Assembly: GCA_013178375.1 (NCBI GenBank)
Contig: JABLXQ010000035.1
Span: 1 to 64,000 of the forward strand
Direction of reading: 5' to 3'
Length of the DNA stretch: 64,000 nucleotides
Origin: Gammaproteobacteria bacterium
Lineage (GTDB): Bacteria; Pseudomonadota; Gammaproteobacteria; Pseudomonadales; Ketobacteraceae
In this document: positions 1-9,025 of the stretch, in pieces
Layout of the letters: each line of letters opens with the position of its first letter
Position numbering within the stretch: position 1 is the stretch's first letter
Position numbers and translations under genes: made by a program
The notes under the pieces: model-generated
What the model was told of the DNA's origin: nothing
What the model saw: the letters and a program-made list of their open reading frames with translations, nothing else
Database searches by the model: none

Positions 1-194
1 TAATCGACACGGAAGCGGCAGTCGATGATTGGTACACATACCTGAAATCGAATGGTGTTGTGATGAGAACCGCGCCCCGGTCCCACCGCGATGGCGCACG
101 CAGTTTTTATTGTGAAGACCCGGATGGCACCATGGTGCAGATGATATGGCATCCGCCCATTGCCGGGTTGAACATGAGCCGGGCGCAGGCATGA
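1..194 (+). CDS. VOC (glyoxalase/bleomycin-resistance) family protein, C-terminal end
   Basis: The reading frame is open from the left edge (first full codon at base 3) to a TGA at 192-194, so only about 63 C-terminal residues are visible. They contain the last beta-alpha-beta-beta unit of a vicinal-oxygen-chelate fold: a helix with DDWYTYL, then a strand with [19 protein letters not shown]. The 'DPDG...' turn and the acidic/glutamine strand are the usual metal-binding end of this fold. The substrate cannot be told; members range from glyoxalases to dioxygenases and antibiotic-binding proteins. speD follows on the same strand after 46 bases and may be cotranscribed. Confidence 0.8.
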   Translation, partial: IDTEAAVDDWYTYLKSNGVVMRTAPRSHRDGARSFYCEDPDGTMVQMIWHPPIAGLNMSRAQA

Positions 195-240
195 GTCTGC
201 GTCCATTGTGCTGGGCCTCTACCTTGTGAGATCTGTGGAG

Positions 241-1056
241 ATGAAAAATCCCGAAACGCCGGAAAAATTGAAGTTGCATGGTTTCAACAACCTGACCAAG
301 TCACTCAGTTTCAATATTTACGATATCTGCTACGCGAAAACCCCTGAGCACCGGCAGGAATATCGTCAGTATGTTGATGAGCTGTACAACGCCGAGCGTT
401 TGACCCAGATCCTGACGACGGTTACCGAAATCGTCGGCGCCAACATCCTGAACATCGCGCGCCAGGATTACGATCCGGAAGGCGCCAGCGTGACCATGCT
501 GATTGCCGAGCACCCGATTGCACCAACGGAAGATCCGTCCCGTGAGGAGCCGGGTCCGCTGAAGGAATCCGTGGTGGCGCACCTGGACAAGAGCCACGTG
601 ACGGTCCACACCTATCCGGAAACCCACCCGGATAACGAGAACGGCATCAGCACCTTCCGCGTGGACATCGACGTGTCCACCTGCGGTGTTATTTCGCCGC
701 TGAAGGCACTGAATTACCTGATTCACCAGTTCGATTCCGATATCGTGACGGTGGATTACCGCGTGCGCGGCTTCACCCGTGATGTGGACGGCAACAAGCT
801 GTACATCGACCATGAGATCAATTCGATCCAGAACTTCTTCCTGGATGAAACTCTGGATCTGTATGAAATGATCGACGTGAACGTGTACCAGGAGAATATT
901 TTCCACACCAAGATGCTGTTGAAGGATTTCGATCTGGACAACTATCTGTTCGGCATGGGTGTGGACGAGCTGGATGAGGGTGAGCAGGCAACCATCAGCC
1001 GCAAGTTGCGTCGCGAGATGCTGGAAATTTTCTACGGCCGCAACATGTCCGACTGA
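241..1056 (+). CDS. speD: S-adenosylmethionine decarboxylase proenzyme
   Basis: SpeD makes decarboxylated S-adenosylmethionine, the aminopropyl donor for spermidine synthesis in the cytosol. From the ATG at 241 the product is 271 residues and follows the E. coli enzyme (264 residues) end to end, beginning with the motif [16 protein letters not shown]. Self-cleavage should occur at Lys117-Ser118 in AHLDKSHV, turning Ser118 into the pyruvoyl cofactor; the conserved His123 and Cys148 (STCGVISP) needed for processing and catalysis are present. The frame is open to 208, but the upstream residues have no counterpart in the family, so ATG 241 is preferred. No speE lies next to it. A clear terminator follows. 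Confidence 0.96.
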   Translation: MKNPETPEKLKLHGFNNLTKSLSFNIYDICYAKTPEHRQEYRQYVDELYNAERLTQILTTVTEIVGANILNIARQDYDPEGASVTMLIAEHPIAPTEDPSREEPGPLKESVVAHLDKSHVTVHTYPETHPDNENGISTFRVDIDVSTCGVISPLKALNYLIHQFDSDIVTVDYRVRGFTRDVDGNKLYIDHEINSIQNFFLDETLDLYEMIDVNVYQENIFHTKMLLKDFDLDNYLFGMGVDELDEGEQATISRKLRREMLEIFYGRNMSD

Positions 1057-1097
1057 TCGTTGCTGCCAGGCTGCGGAAAACAGTGGCACTGAAAATG

Positions 1098-1127
1098 AAA
1101 AAGGAGAGGGTTACCTCTCCTTTTTTT
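1098..1127 (+). terminator. Rho-independent terminator of speD
   Basis: The arms GGAGAGG (1103-1109) and CCTCTCC (1114-1120) pair around a four-base loop. An A-run precedes the stem and seven T follow it at 1121-1127. It sits 42 bases after the speD stop. Confidence 0.9.
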
Positions 1128-1221
1128 ATGCGCTGCGTTTTGTTGTTCGGTTGCCAGTGACCTGCCAGCGTCGACAGCGCGAACTGGAGGAGGCGGGCTG
1201 TTGTTACTCTGGTGCCGTGCT

Positions 1222-1857
1222 TCAGGCCGGCATCTCTTCCAGATGGCGCGTGCAGTTGAAGCGCAGCAATTGCGGGGTGGCGCCCAGTTTCACTTCGGTG
1301 ACGCCAGTGTTCTGGAAGTGGTAGTTGTTCCAGGCATACAGGTTCTGTTCGAGCAGGCCCGCCAGCGCCAGTGCCATGGCAGCACCGTGGCTGACCGCCA
1401 GGATTTTCTCGCCGGCGTGGCGCTGCTGCAGGTCCTGCAGGGCTGCGCGCACCCGTTCGCCCACCTGGATGATGGATTCGCCGCCTTCAGGTGCGTACTG
1501 CGGATTGGCGTCGATCTGCTGGAAGAACTGGTGGTCGCGGTGCAGGTCGCCGAAGCTGATACCTTCCAGCACGCCGATGCCGTATTCCTTCAGCCGTGGT
1601 TCCGGCACGACCTCCAGCCCCAGCACGCTGGCAATGGCGCGGGCGGTGTTGAAGGCCCGTTGCAGGGGGCTGGCGTAAATGGCGTTGATGTCCGGATGTT
1701 CCTCGGCGATCCGGGCTGCGGCCCGCTCGGCCTGGCGCTGGCCTTCGGCGGTGAGGGCGCTGTCGGTCCAGCCGTGCCAGAGCTTGTCGATGTTGGCCTG
1801 GATCTGACCGTGACGAACCAGAATCAGGTGGGTTGCGTCAGGGGCTGCGGGTGTCAT
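1222..1857 (-). CDS. Histidine phosphatase superfamily protein (phosphoglycerate mutase-like)
   Basis: This 211-residue protein has the branch-1 histidine phosphatase signature LVRHGQ near the N terminus, with His16 as the likely phospho-acceptor. It also has the SPLQRAFNTA segment carrying a catalytic arginine, an acidic LEGISFGDL segment and the second catalytic histidine in AVSHGAAMA (His157). Members with this length act on small phosphomonoesters, including phosphoglycerate, alpha-ribazole phosphate and sugar phosphates. The sequence does not show which, and there is no cobalamin context that would suggest CobC. The gene is divergent from the patatin gene and faces speD, with the speD terminator between them. 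Confidence 0.88.
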   Translation of the reverse strand: MTPAAPDATHLILVRHGQIQANIDKLWHGWTDSALTAEGQRQAERAAARIAEEHPDINAIYASPLQRAFNTARAIASVLGLEVVPEPRLKEYGIGVLEGISFGDLHRDHQFFQQIDANPQYAPEGGESIIQVGERVRAALQDLQQRHAGEKILAVSHGAAMALALAGLLEQNLYAWNNYHFQNTGVTEVKLGATPQLLRFNCTRHLEEMPA

Positions 1858-2005
1858 GCCTGTCTCCGTAAAAATGATCTAACCAGTTTTCATTGTAACT
1901 CTTCCCGGCTGACTTGGGGTAAGCGGCCGGCAGGCGGTTGCAGCCTTCCGGCTAAAGTTCGCCCCAACCCGCAAGTCACTGCTACAGTTAAAAATAGCAG
2001 TCGGG

Positions 2006-3172
2006 ATGCAGGTCATGGCCAAAATAAAATCCACTAAAACCCATCTTTTCAGTGCCCTGGTATTGTCCGGTGGCGGTGCCCGTGCGGCCTATCAGGTGGG
2101 TGTACTGAAGGCCATCGCCGACATCATGCCGGAATCCACCCACAATCCCTTCGGCATTATCTCCGGTACCTCGGCCGGTGCGATCAATGCCACCGCGCTG
2201 GCGGCCAATGCCGACAATTTCCGTAATGCGGTCTATGCCATCGAGCATGTCTGGAAATCGTTCCGGCCGGAACAGGTGTACCGCACCGATCCGGTGGGGG
2301 TGTTTGGTTGTGCCGGGCGCTGGCTGGGCAGCCTGGTGTTCGCTTCGCGTAACCGCGCGGTGTCGATGCTGGACAACGCGCCGCTGGCGGATCTGCTGGG
2401 CGACATGGTGCGTTTCAGCAATATCCGCGAGGTGATCGACGCCGGTTACCTGCGGGCCGTGTCGGTGACGGCGTCCGGTTACAACTCTGGCCATTCGGTG
2501 GCGTTCTTCCAGGGGTCGCCGGATATTTCGGCCTGGAAGCGTTTCCAGCGTATTGGCTTGCGGGCGGATATCAAGCTGGAGCATCTGCTGGCGTCGTCGG
2601 CGATTCCGGCGGTGTTTCCGGCGGTGCGGATCAATCGCGAGTATTTCGGCGATGGCGCGATGCGGCAGCTGGCGCCGATCAGTCCGGCCTTGCATCTGGG
2701 TGCGCGCAAGGTGCTGGTGGTGGGTGTGTCCGGCAACCGCTCGGCGCCGCAGGTGCGCAAGCCGATGGAGGGTTATCCGTCACTGGCGCAGATCAGCGGT
2801 CATCTGCTCAACAGCGTGTTTCTGGACAGTCTGGAATACGACATCGAGCGTTTGCAGCGCATCAACAAGACGCTGGACATGATTCCGGAATCGGTGCGTG
2901 CGAAAAGCACGGCCAATCTGCGGCCCGTGGGCAGCCTGGTGATTTCGCCCACCCAGAGCGTGGACCAGATTGCATCCAAGTATCTGCACGTGCTGCCGGT
3001 GTCCATCCGCATGTTTCTGCATGGCATTGGCGCCACCCGTTCGTCCGGTTCCAGCATTCTGAGTTATCTGCTGTTTCATCGCGGTTTTTGCAGCGAGTTG
3101 ATTGCGCTGGGTTATCACGATGCCATGGCGAAGGCGGAGGAAATTGCCGAGTTCATGGATCAGGATGACTGA
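2006..3172 (+). CDS. Patatin-like phospholipase
   Basis: A predicted serine lipid acyl hydrolase of 388 residues. The patatin oxyanion loop LSGGGARAAYQ is at residues 20-30, the nucleophile elbow GTSAG has Ser56, and the catalytic dyad aspartate is in FGDGAMR (Asp216). The region 120-200 has the usual helical cap. There is no signal peptide, so it is probably cytosolic or loosely membrane-associated. The ATG at 2006 was kept; an in-frame ATG at 2015 is an equally possible start since neither has a strong ribosome binding site. Its stop codon directly abuts the stop codon of the hydrolase on the other strand. Confidence 0.9.
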   Translation: MQVMAKIKSTKTHLFSALVLSGGGARAAYQVGVLKAIADIMPESTHNPFGIISGTSAGAINATALAANADNFRNAVYAIEHVWKSFRPEQVYRTDPVGVFGCAGRWLGSLVFASRNRAVSMLDNAPLADLLGDMVRFSNIREVIDAGYLRAVSVTASGYNSGHSVAFFQGSPDISAWKRFQRIGLRADIKLEHLLASSAIPAVFPAVRINREYFGDGAMRQLAPISPALHLGARKVLVVGVSGNRSAPQVRKPMEGYPSLAQISGHLLNSVFLDSLEYDIERLQRINKTLDMIPESVRAKSTANLRPVGSLVISPTQSVDQIASKYLHVLPVSIRMFLHGIGATRSSGSSILSYLLFHRGFCSELIALGYHDAMAKAEEIAEFMDQDD

Positions 3173-4156
3173 TCAGCTGGCCTCGGCGTGGGTGTCGGGC
3201 GTGTCGGCGTCCATGTTGAGATCGTGCTGCACGTAATCGTTCGAGGCCGGTGTGTTGCCGTCGATGTACTTGTACAGCCGTGAGCGCTTGTTGCAGTACT
3301 CGCCGCGCCAGATACCGGGAATGTAGTGGTCGTTGAGCAGGTGTCCGGTGCGGTTGGGCAGCACGAATACGGCGCCGGAAGTGTTGTCCAGATGCGCCAG
3401 CACGCCGATGCGGCAGAAGAAATCCAGGCCGTTGGCGAAGTGTTCGACGTAGGGCACGCCGCGACCGAAATGGGCACTCAGGTGCGGGTCGACGCGGAAA
3501 CTGTCGGCGACGCCGGCGATGCAATAGATTTCAAGCTTGGGTGCGTGGTGACGGTAGCGCTTGTCCTTCAGCAGTTTGCGGGCGATGTAGCTGCTGACGA
3601 TGGTGCCCTGGGAGTGGCCGATGATCACCACCTTGTCATGATGACGCAGCGCTTCCTTCACCACGTCGTAGGCCAGCCGGCCGAGTAATCCATCCTTGCG
3701 CAGCGTGCGTGCGGTCATTGAATCCCACAGATCCCACGCCACGCCGGAGGTGGGTGTGTGAATCAGGTGGATGGGGCGGTTGAAGGCTTTTGCCAGTTCC
3801 AGCCCGTTGAGGATGGCGACCGGTGGCGAGGTGCAGATGCCATTGATGAAGAACCATTTTTCGCGCGGCGCGCCGACTGCGTAGTGCTCGGGATAACAGG
3901 CCACGGTGCCGGGGCTGTAGGTGCGTCGCTCCATGGGCACGATGGCCTGCAGGCTCAGATTGATTACGTCGCCCCAGTTGTTGTAGCTGCGCGGATGCAG
4001 TTCGGAACGGGTGAGGGCTTCGGCACTCCAGGGGCTTGCCAGGTAAGGCAGGGTCCAGGCGTGCTGCAGCGCCAGGGCCATATCCTCACGGAGGTGACCG
4101 CGGTTGTTGTAGAGTCGGCGGGCGAACGTCTGGCCCTGCTTGATCAGATTGAACAT
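3173..4156 (-). CDS. Alpha/beta hydrolase, probable lipase/esterase
   Basis: A protein of 327 residues with an alpha/beta-hydrolase core. The strand and nucleophile elbow VVIIGHSQGTIVSSYIARK contains GHSQG, a Ser nucleophile in the GxSxG setting. An upstream EKWFFINGIC segment probably forms the oxyanion region. A C-terminal His in LLNDHYIPGIW is a candidate third catalytic residue. There is no signal peptide. It lies tail-to-tail with the patatin gene with no base between the two stops (3170-3172 and 3173-3175), an arrangement that leaves no room for a terminator. The substrate is unknown; lipid or ester turnover is inferred from fold and neighbour. Confidence 0.8.
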   Translation of the reverse strand: MFNLIKQGQTFARRLYNNRGHLREDMALALQHAWTLPYLASPWSAEALTRSELHPRSYNNWGDVINLSLQAIVPMERRTYSPGTVACYPEHYAVGAPREKWFFINGICTSPPVAILNGLELAKAFNRPIHLIHTPTSGVAWDLWDSMTARTLRKDGLLGRLAYDVVKEALRHHDKVVIIGHSQGTIVSSYIARKLLKDKRYRHHAPKLEIYCIAGVADSFRVDPHLSAHFGRGVPYVEHFANGLDFFCRIGVLAHLDNTSGAVFVLPNRTGHLLNDHYIPGIWRGEYCNKRSRLYKYIDGNTPASNDYVQHDLNMDADTPDTHAEAS

Positions 4157-4345
4157 GAGGCATCCTGCTCTGCTTTCAGTCTTCAGTATAGGCGGAGCCG
4201 GCCACCGGTGAGGTCACCGGGGTCAATAAGCGGATAGGTTCCCTGGTTTGACAGGGATGGGACTTGCAGGAGCGGGGTCGATAGGATTTGCCCGACGCTG
4301 CTGCTATTCTTGGCGACGATTTGAAACTGATAGCGTGGAGTGATC

Positions 4346-4957
4346 ATGAAACTGTTGCAGGCGATGATACTGGGTGTGTTGGCGCTGGTGCAGGCCCACA
4401 GCACTTTTGCATTCGGAATGGAGCGTTTCGTCGAGGGGGTGCATTACCTCCGCTTCGACAAGGTGGAGAAAACGCCGAATACCGTGGTGGAATTTTTCAG
4501 CCTGGGGTGTCCCCATTGCGCGCATCTTGAGCCGGCGCTGGAAAAGTGGCTGGCAGCCAAGCCGGCGGAGGTGAAGTTCGCGCGCATTCCCGCCACCTGG
4601 AATCCGCGCTTTGAGTTTCTGGCCCGCGTCTACCTGGCGCTGCAGGCTAGCGGGCAGGATCAGAAGCTGGTGCCGCCACTGTTTGACTACCTGCACAAGG
4701 ATCAGAAACCGCTGGCCAATGTCGATGAAGCAGTAGCCTTCGTGAAGGCGCAGGGCGGCGATGCGGAGGGTTTCCGCAAGGCGTTTGATGCCAGTGATCG
4801 CACCGCCGAATTGCAAAAGTCCGCAAGCCTGTTCATGACCTACGAAATGCGTGGCGTGCCGGCGATTCTGGTGAATGGTCAGTACACCGTCAGTGTCAGT
4901 CAGGCGGGAGGTGAAGCCGAGCTGTTCGAGATCGTGACCTTTCTTTTGACTAAATGA
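4346..4957 (+). CDS. dsbA: Periplasmic thiol:disulfide oxidoreductase, DsbA family
   Basis: DsbA introduces disulfide bonds into exported proteins. The ATG at 4346 follows a GGAG at 4337-4340 with five-base spacing, so it is preferred over the GTG at 4340. The first 22 residues are a signal peptide (MKLLQAMILGVLALVQAHST then FA). The thioredoxin-like active site CPHC is at residues 55-58, identical to that of E. coli DsbA, and the cis-proline loop is in RGVPAILVNG. Length (203 residues) matches DsbA. No dsbB is seen here. The symbol is by similarity; a DsbA paralogue such as DsbL is possible. Confidence 0.9.
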   Translation: MKLLQAMILGVLALVQAHSTFAFGMERFVEGVHYLRFDKVEKTPNTVVEFFSLGCPHCAHLEPALEKWLAAKPAEVKFARIPATWNPRFEFLARVYLALQASGQDQKLVPPLFDYLHKDQKPLANVDEAVAFVKAQGGDAEGFRKAFDASDRTAELQKSASLFMTYEMRGVPAILVNGQYTVSVSQAGGEAELFEIVTFLLTK

Positions 4958-4981
4958 GCCTTTTGACCAAATAAGCCCGGC

Positions 4982-6382
4982 TCAGCTTTCGGTGTCCGGG
5001 AAGGCTTCCACCGCGTCGGGATCGATGGGCGGGGATGCGGTGGGGGCTCCGGCCGGTGTCGGCGGAGCCAGATCCGGTGCCGTGGCGGGCAGAGGTGTCT
5101 CCAGTTGTTCCTCGGTCGCCACCACACCAATGTGGAAAGTCGCGAAGCCCGGGCTCACCACCTGATCCAGTGCTTTCCCCAGGATGGTGCCATTGATGGG
5201 GGACACGATATCGCTGCTGGTATTGGTGATGGGATCAATGACCCGCCCCAGCAATTGCCCCTGCCGCACGTTTTCATCCAGATCCACCTTCGACAGCATG
5301 ATGCCCCCTAGTTTCGCCCGTACCCAGATCGACTGGTAAAACACCGGCTGGGGCATGCGCCAGAGCCGCACGGTCTGGTACATGTTGAGGTTGTGCATCA
5401 GGTTTTTCAGCCCTTTCACGCCGAAAGCAATGGCTTCCTGTTCCAGCGCGTGAGGGCCGCCGGCTTCCATGGTCAGCGACGGGATGCCCGCATCGTTGGC
5501 CGCGCGCCGCAGGGTGCCGGTGGCGCCAGCGTTGTGCAGCACGCTCATGCCGCCGAAATGCCGGCTGAATTCCAGCACCGCCTTGTTTTTCAGGTCGCCC
5601 CGCAGCTGCGGCAGATTGGTGCGATAGAAGGACGCAGTGTGGATGTCCACGGTGTAGTCGCACTTGAGAATGATCTGCTGGAACAGGGAGTGGGCCATGC
5701 GCGACGCGTAACTGCCGATGGGGCTGCCGGGAAAAAAGCGGTTGAGATCGCGGCGGTCGCTGAGGTAGCGCGTGGCGCGGCGGAAGCCGTCCAGGTTGAC
5801 GATGGGCACGCCGATGACGGTACCCTTGAGCGAATCCGGTTCGATCTGGTGCAGTACCCGGCGCACGATTTCGATGCCGTTGATTTCGTCGCCGTGGATG
5901 GCGGCTGTCAGACACAGCGACGGGCCCTCTTCGCGCCCGTGGGCCACCAGAATCGGTACCGGCGTGTCCAGACTGGAAATGTACTGGCCTGGCGACCAGT
6001 GCAGGGTGCGGAAGGTGCCGGGGGCCACGCTGCTGTTGAGCATGGACAGGCTTTCCTGTTCGGTGGATGGCGGCGGCGTTGTATTGCCGGTGACGGCCTC
6101 TGTGCCCGCTGCTTTATCTGCGGGCGGCGTGACGTTGTCCGTGCCGGTGCCGGTTGTTGTGGTGGGTGCAGGCGGAGTGGGCGTTTGTGGAGGCTGGGCG
6201 TCAGGTTCAGGCGCCGCTTGTGCAGCGGCCTGCTTGCCGGATTCAGCCGTTACGGCCGTTTCCGCTGCCGTGCCTGCTGGCGCGGCGCTGGCTTCCGTTG
6301 CACGGGATGCGTTGGTCGTTTGCAGTGCCAACAGGCCGGCGAGAAGCAAAGCAGTAGCGGAAACGCGCATGCGGGAATCCAT
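4982..6382 (-). CDS. Secreted succinylglutamate desuccinylase/aspartoacylase-family zinc hydrolase
   Basis: A hydrophobic signal sequence (RVSATALLLAGLLALQ) is followed by about 80 residues rich in Ala, Pro and Thr, then an M14-type catalytic domain. Zinc ligands are visible as HGDE and, about 80 residues on, DIHTASF; substrate-binding RRDLNRFFPG and the general base TMEAGGPH are also present. The C-terminal part (DLDENVRQGQLLGRV, then SDIVSPINGTILG) looks like a barrel-sandwich lid as in this family. The export signal and low-complexity tether set it apart from cytosolic AstE or aspartoacylase and suggest a periplasmic substrate, perhaps a cell-wall peptide; that is inference. The start could be the GTG at 6400, ATG 6382 or ATG 6370. 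Confidence 0.8.
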   Translation of the reverse strand: MDSRMRVSATALLLAGLLALQTTNASRATEASAAPAGTAAETAVTAESGKQAAAQAAPEPDAQPPQTPTPPAPTTTTGTGTDNVTPPADKAAGTEAVTGNTTPPPSTEQESLSMLNSSVAPGTFRTLHWSPGQYISSLDTPVPILVAHGREEGPSLCLTAAIHGDEINGIEIVRRVLHQIEPDSLKGTVIGVPIVNLDGFRRATRYLSDRRDLNRFFPGSPIGSYASRMAHSLFQQIILKCDYTVDIHTASFYRTNLPQLRGDLKNKAVLEFSRHFGGMSVLHNAGATGTLRRAANDAGIPSLTMEAGGPHALEQEAIAFGVKGLKNLMHNLNMYQTVRLWRMPQPVFYQSIWVRAKLGGIMLSKVDLDENVRQGQLLGRVIDPITNTSSDIVSPINGTILGKALDQVVSPGFATFHIGVVATEEQLETPLPATAPDLAPPTPAGAPTASPPIDPDAVEAFPDTES

Positions 6383-6436
6383 GAAGGGAAGCGATGCCAC
6401 CTATGATGCCCTGAGACTGCCGAAGGTTGTAGTGGT

Positions 6437-7126
6437 TCAGCGTGTGGCCGGCAAATATACCAGCTGATTTTCCAGATACGTGGAAAACCGGATCAGCTCC
6501 CGCTGCCGGGTCTGGCGGAACAGCAGGTGGATCACGAAGTGAATACCCTTGAGCACGGTGCGAATGCCCAGGTCCGCCGATTTTTTCACGAAGGTGCGGA
6601 TCTTGATGAGGCGGGTGGGCTGGTAATAAAAATGCTGCACCGCCTGATCCGTCAGCCGGCACAGGGCGTTCACGATCAGGTGATTGTAGGCGAAGGTGTC
6701 GGCGTCGCTGTGGATGCGGGTGATGACCTGTTGCAATTCCTGCACGCTGGCCGGTTCCAGCGGGAATGCCAGATAACGCTGGTCGCCCTGGACGAACAGT
6801 AACCCGGACAGGTAATCGGCAATGATCAGCAGTTCGTCCGGTTCCAGGCTGTTGGCCATCTTGCGGATCACCAGATCGGCGCCCTTGGCGACGGTGGAGA
6901 TGCCGGCATCGGCCGACTTGCGCGCGGCCGGGTGCGTGTGCACACCGTTCACAACATCGAAATAGAATGTCTGGATGCCCTGGTGCAACAACGCGGACAC
7001 AACGTTGGCGGCTGCCTTGCCATGCTGGCGTTGCTGGGGGCGTGTGCGGATCTGTTCGATCAGCCCGGTTACATCCTGGTAGAGGGTTTCCGGAATCTGA
7101 AAACCGATATGGGCTTGTGAATCCAT
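6437..7126 (-). CDS. Uncharacterised protein built from two copies of one helical unit
   Basis: No known family is recognised in this 229-residue protein. It contains an internal duplication. Residues about 41-110 and 151-222 align throughout: NVVSALLHQGIQTFYF with LIVNALCRLTDQAVQHFYY, then ARKSADAGISTVAKG with VKKSADLGIRTVLKG, then DLVIRKM with HFVIHLL, and an ending DELLIIADYLSGLL with RELIRFSTYLENQL. The predicted structure is mainly helical with amphipathic, locally hydrophobic helices but no clear signal peptide. It may associate with the membrane. It sits upstream of the secreted M14 gene on the same strand (54-base gap) and may be cotranscribed. Confidence 0.75.
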   Translation of the reverse strand: MDSQAHIGFQIPETLYQDVTGLIEQIRTRPQQRQHGKAAANVVSALLHQGIQTFYFDVVNGVHTHPAARKSADAGISTVAKGADLVIRKMANSLEPDELLIIADYLSGLLFVQGDQRYLAFPLEPASVQELQQVITRIHSDADTFAYNHLIVNALCRLTDQAVQHFYYQPTRLIKIRTFVKKSADLGIRTVLKGIHFVIHLLFRQTRQRELIRFSTYLENQLVYLPATR

Positions 7127-7307
7127 CGTCTCGTGTGTCTGCAGTCTGAAAGGGTGCCACCAATGGGCGCAGCGGAACTCTAGTTGCCGGATTTGCCTAA
7201 ATCAATCCCCCGGAAATAAAAAGCTGCACCGATGTAACCCGGCACGGGCTTGCGTGGCCGGCTTTACTATACTGTGTTGAAACATTTACCTGTGCCTGGA
7301 GTGCCCC

Positions 7308-8858
7308 TTGTTGCCGCCGATGGAACCGCGCCCTGCTTCCCGCAACCACCGCCAGCCTGCCGGGTGGTGGTTGCTGTCGTTGTGGCTGCCGTTCACGCTG
7401 GCGTGGGGCGAGCAGATCGAAATCCTGTATGAACCTGCCACCGCCATCCAGGACGAAAACAGTCAGTGGATCTGGCTGCTGGCGGGTCTGTTCCTGTTTG
7501 CCGTCATTGTGGCCACCCTGATTTTTCTGCGCATCCACCACTCACTGCAGTTGAAGGACGCGATGCTGCGGCAGACCGAGGCGCGGCTCAGGGAAGCCCA
7601 GCTGATCGCCCGCATCGGCAGCTGGAGTCGCGATTTCGGCAGCGGTGAAACGTACTGGTCGGAGGAAGCCTGTCGTGTGCTGGAACTGGAAGGGCGCGAG
7701 CAGGAATACCGTCACTACGAACGGCTGATTCACCCGGACGACAGCGAGCGCGTTACCGAAGTGGTGGCTGCGGCCTATCATCAGGGTGGCAACTACCAGT
7801 GCGACCACCGCGTCATTTGCCCGGGAGGCAAGGAAAAATATATCCGGCTGGCAGGACAGGTATATCTGGACGACGGCAATGCACCCGTGCGGGAAACCGG
7901 CACGGTGCAGGATATTTCCGAACGCCGTGCAGCCGACCTGGCGCTGCAGCGCTCCGAAGCGCGCCTGCGCTCCATTCTCGATGCCACGCCATATCCCATC
8001 GTGATCCTGGAAAACGCCTACGGCTTCCCCGTGCTGTACGTCAATCGCAGCACGTTCCAGTTATTCCAGCTACCCTTTACTACCTTGCCGGATGAACTCA
8101 AGTCCCAGGAATTGTGGATGGACGGCCAGGAGCGCGATGCATTTTTTGCCCGCGTGATGCAGGAAAAGAAAGTCAGCGATGTGGAATTGCAATTGCGCAA
8201 ATCCGACGGTCAGCCGTTCTGGGCGCAGCTGACCGGTCGCCTGATGGATTTCGCCGGAACCCAGGCGGTGTTCATCGCGGTCGTCGATATCACCGAGCGT
8301 TACCATGCCCGCATGGAGCTGGAGCGGCTGGCCACCAGCGATACGCTGACCGGATTGCTCAATCGGCGTTCATTCCTGGAATCCGCCAATCGCGAGTTGA
8401 AGCGTGCCCTGCGTTATCGGCTGCCCTTTACCCTGCTGATGCTGGACATTGATCACTTCAAACGGGTGAACGACAGCTATGGCCACGGGTTTGGTGATGA
8501 TGTCATCCGCCGTTTTGGCGAAGTGACCCGCGCCTGCCTGCGGGAGGAAGATGTGCTGGGCCGCGTCGATGGCGAGGAATTTTGTGCGGTGCTGACCTCG
8601 GCGGAGGAAGAGGGCGGCTATCTGGTGGCGGAGCGCATTCGCAAGCGCTGGCAGGAAGAAGTGTTCGAATTTGCCGGTGCCCGCTTCAACTTCACGGTCA
8701 GTATCGGCGTGGCGCGGATGCTGGCGGACAGCGAAACGGTGGACGGCGTGATGGAGCGGGCTGAGCGCGGCCTGCGCCGGGCCAAGCGGGCCGGACGTAA
8801 CTGCGTGATCGTGAACAGTGGCGAGAGTGACGACGGCCGTCGGCAAACACCGGCCTGA
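7308..8858 (+). CDS. Membrane PAS-PAS-GGDEF protein, probable diguanylate cyclase
   Basis: Predicted to make cyclic-di-GMP at the inner membrane. From a TTG at 7308 behind a GGAG, 516 residues comprise two hydrophobic segments (about 19-33 and 54-74), a PAS/PAC unit (about 95-205), a second PAS (about 215-333) and a GGDEF domain. The signature is Asp-Gly-Glu-Glu-Phe at 421-425 rather than Gly-Gly-Glu-Glu-Phe: the first glycine is aspartate, while both catalytic acids remain. An inhibitory-site RxxD (Arg412-Asp415) lies five residues upstream. Substrate-site residues DIDHFKRVNDSYGHGFGDD are intact. Activity is likely but not assured. A start at ATG 7320 is possible. Confidence 0.9.
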   Translation: MLPPMEPRPASRNHRQPAGWWLLSLWLPFTLAWGEQIEILYEPATAIQDENSQWIWLLAGLFLFAVIVATLIFLRIHHSLQLKDAMLRQTEARLREAQLIARIGSWSRDFGSGETYWSEEACRVLELEGREQEYRHYERLIHPDDSERVTEVVAAAYHQGGNYQCDHRVICPGGKEKYIRLAGQVYLDDGNAPVRETGTVQDISERRAADLALQRSEARLRSILDATPYPIVILENAYGFPVLYVNRSTFQLFQLPFTTLPDELKSQELWMDGQERDAFFARVMQEKKVSDVELQLRKSDGQPFWAQLTGRLMDFAGTQAVFIAVVDITERYHARMELERLATSDTLTGLLNRRSFLESANRELKRALRYRLPFTLLMLDIDHFKRVNDSYGHGFGDDVIRRFGEVTRACLREEDVLGRVDGEEFCAVLTSAEEEGGYLVAERIRKRWQEEVFEFAGARFNFTVSIGVARMLADSETVDGVMERAERGLRRAKRAGRNCVIVNSGESDDGRRQTPA

Positions 8859-9025
8859 AGCGGTTGAAAAACTTGAAGATTAGACATTTATCGACTTTAT
8901 TTATCTGACCGAGCCAACCTGACCCAACCAGAGGACGAAAAATTGGGCCGGTGTTTTCACGAGAAATGCCGGAATGTGGACTTCGTCCCGGGCTCACACT
9001 GCGAGAGGATGACCAAAGGATGAAA

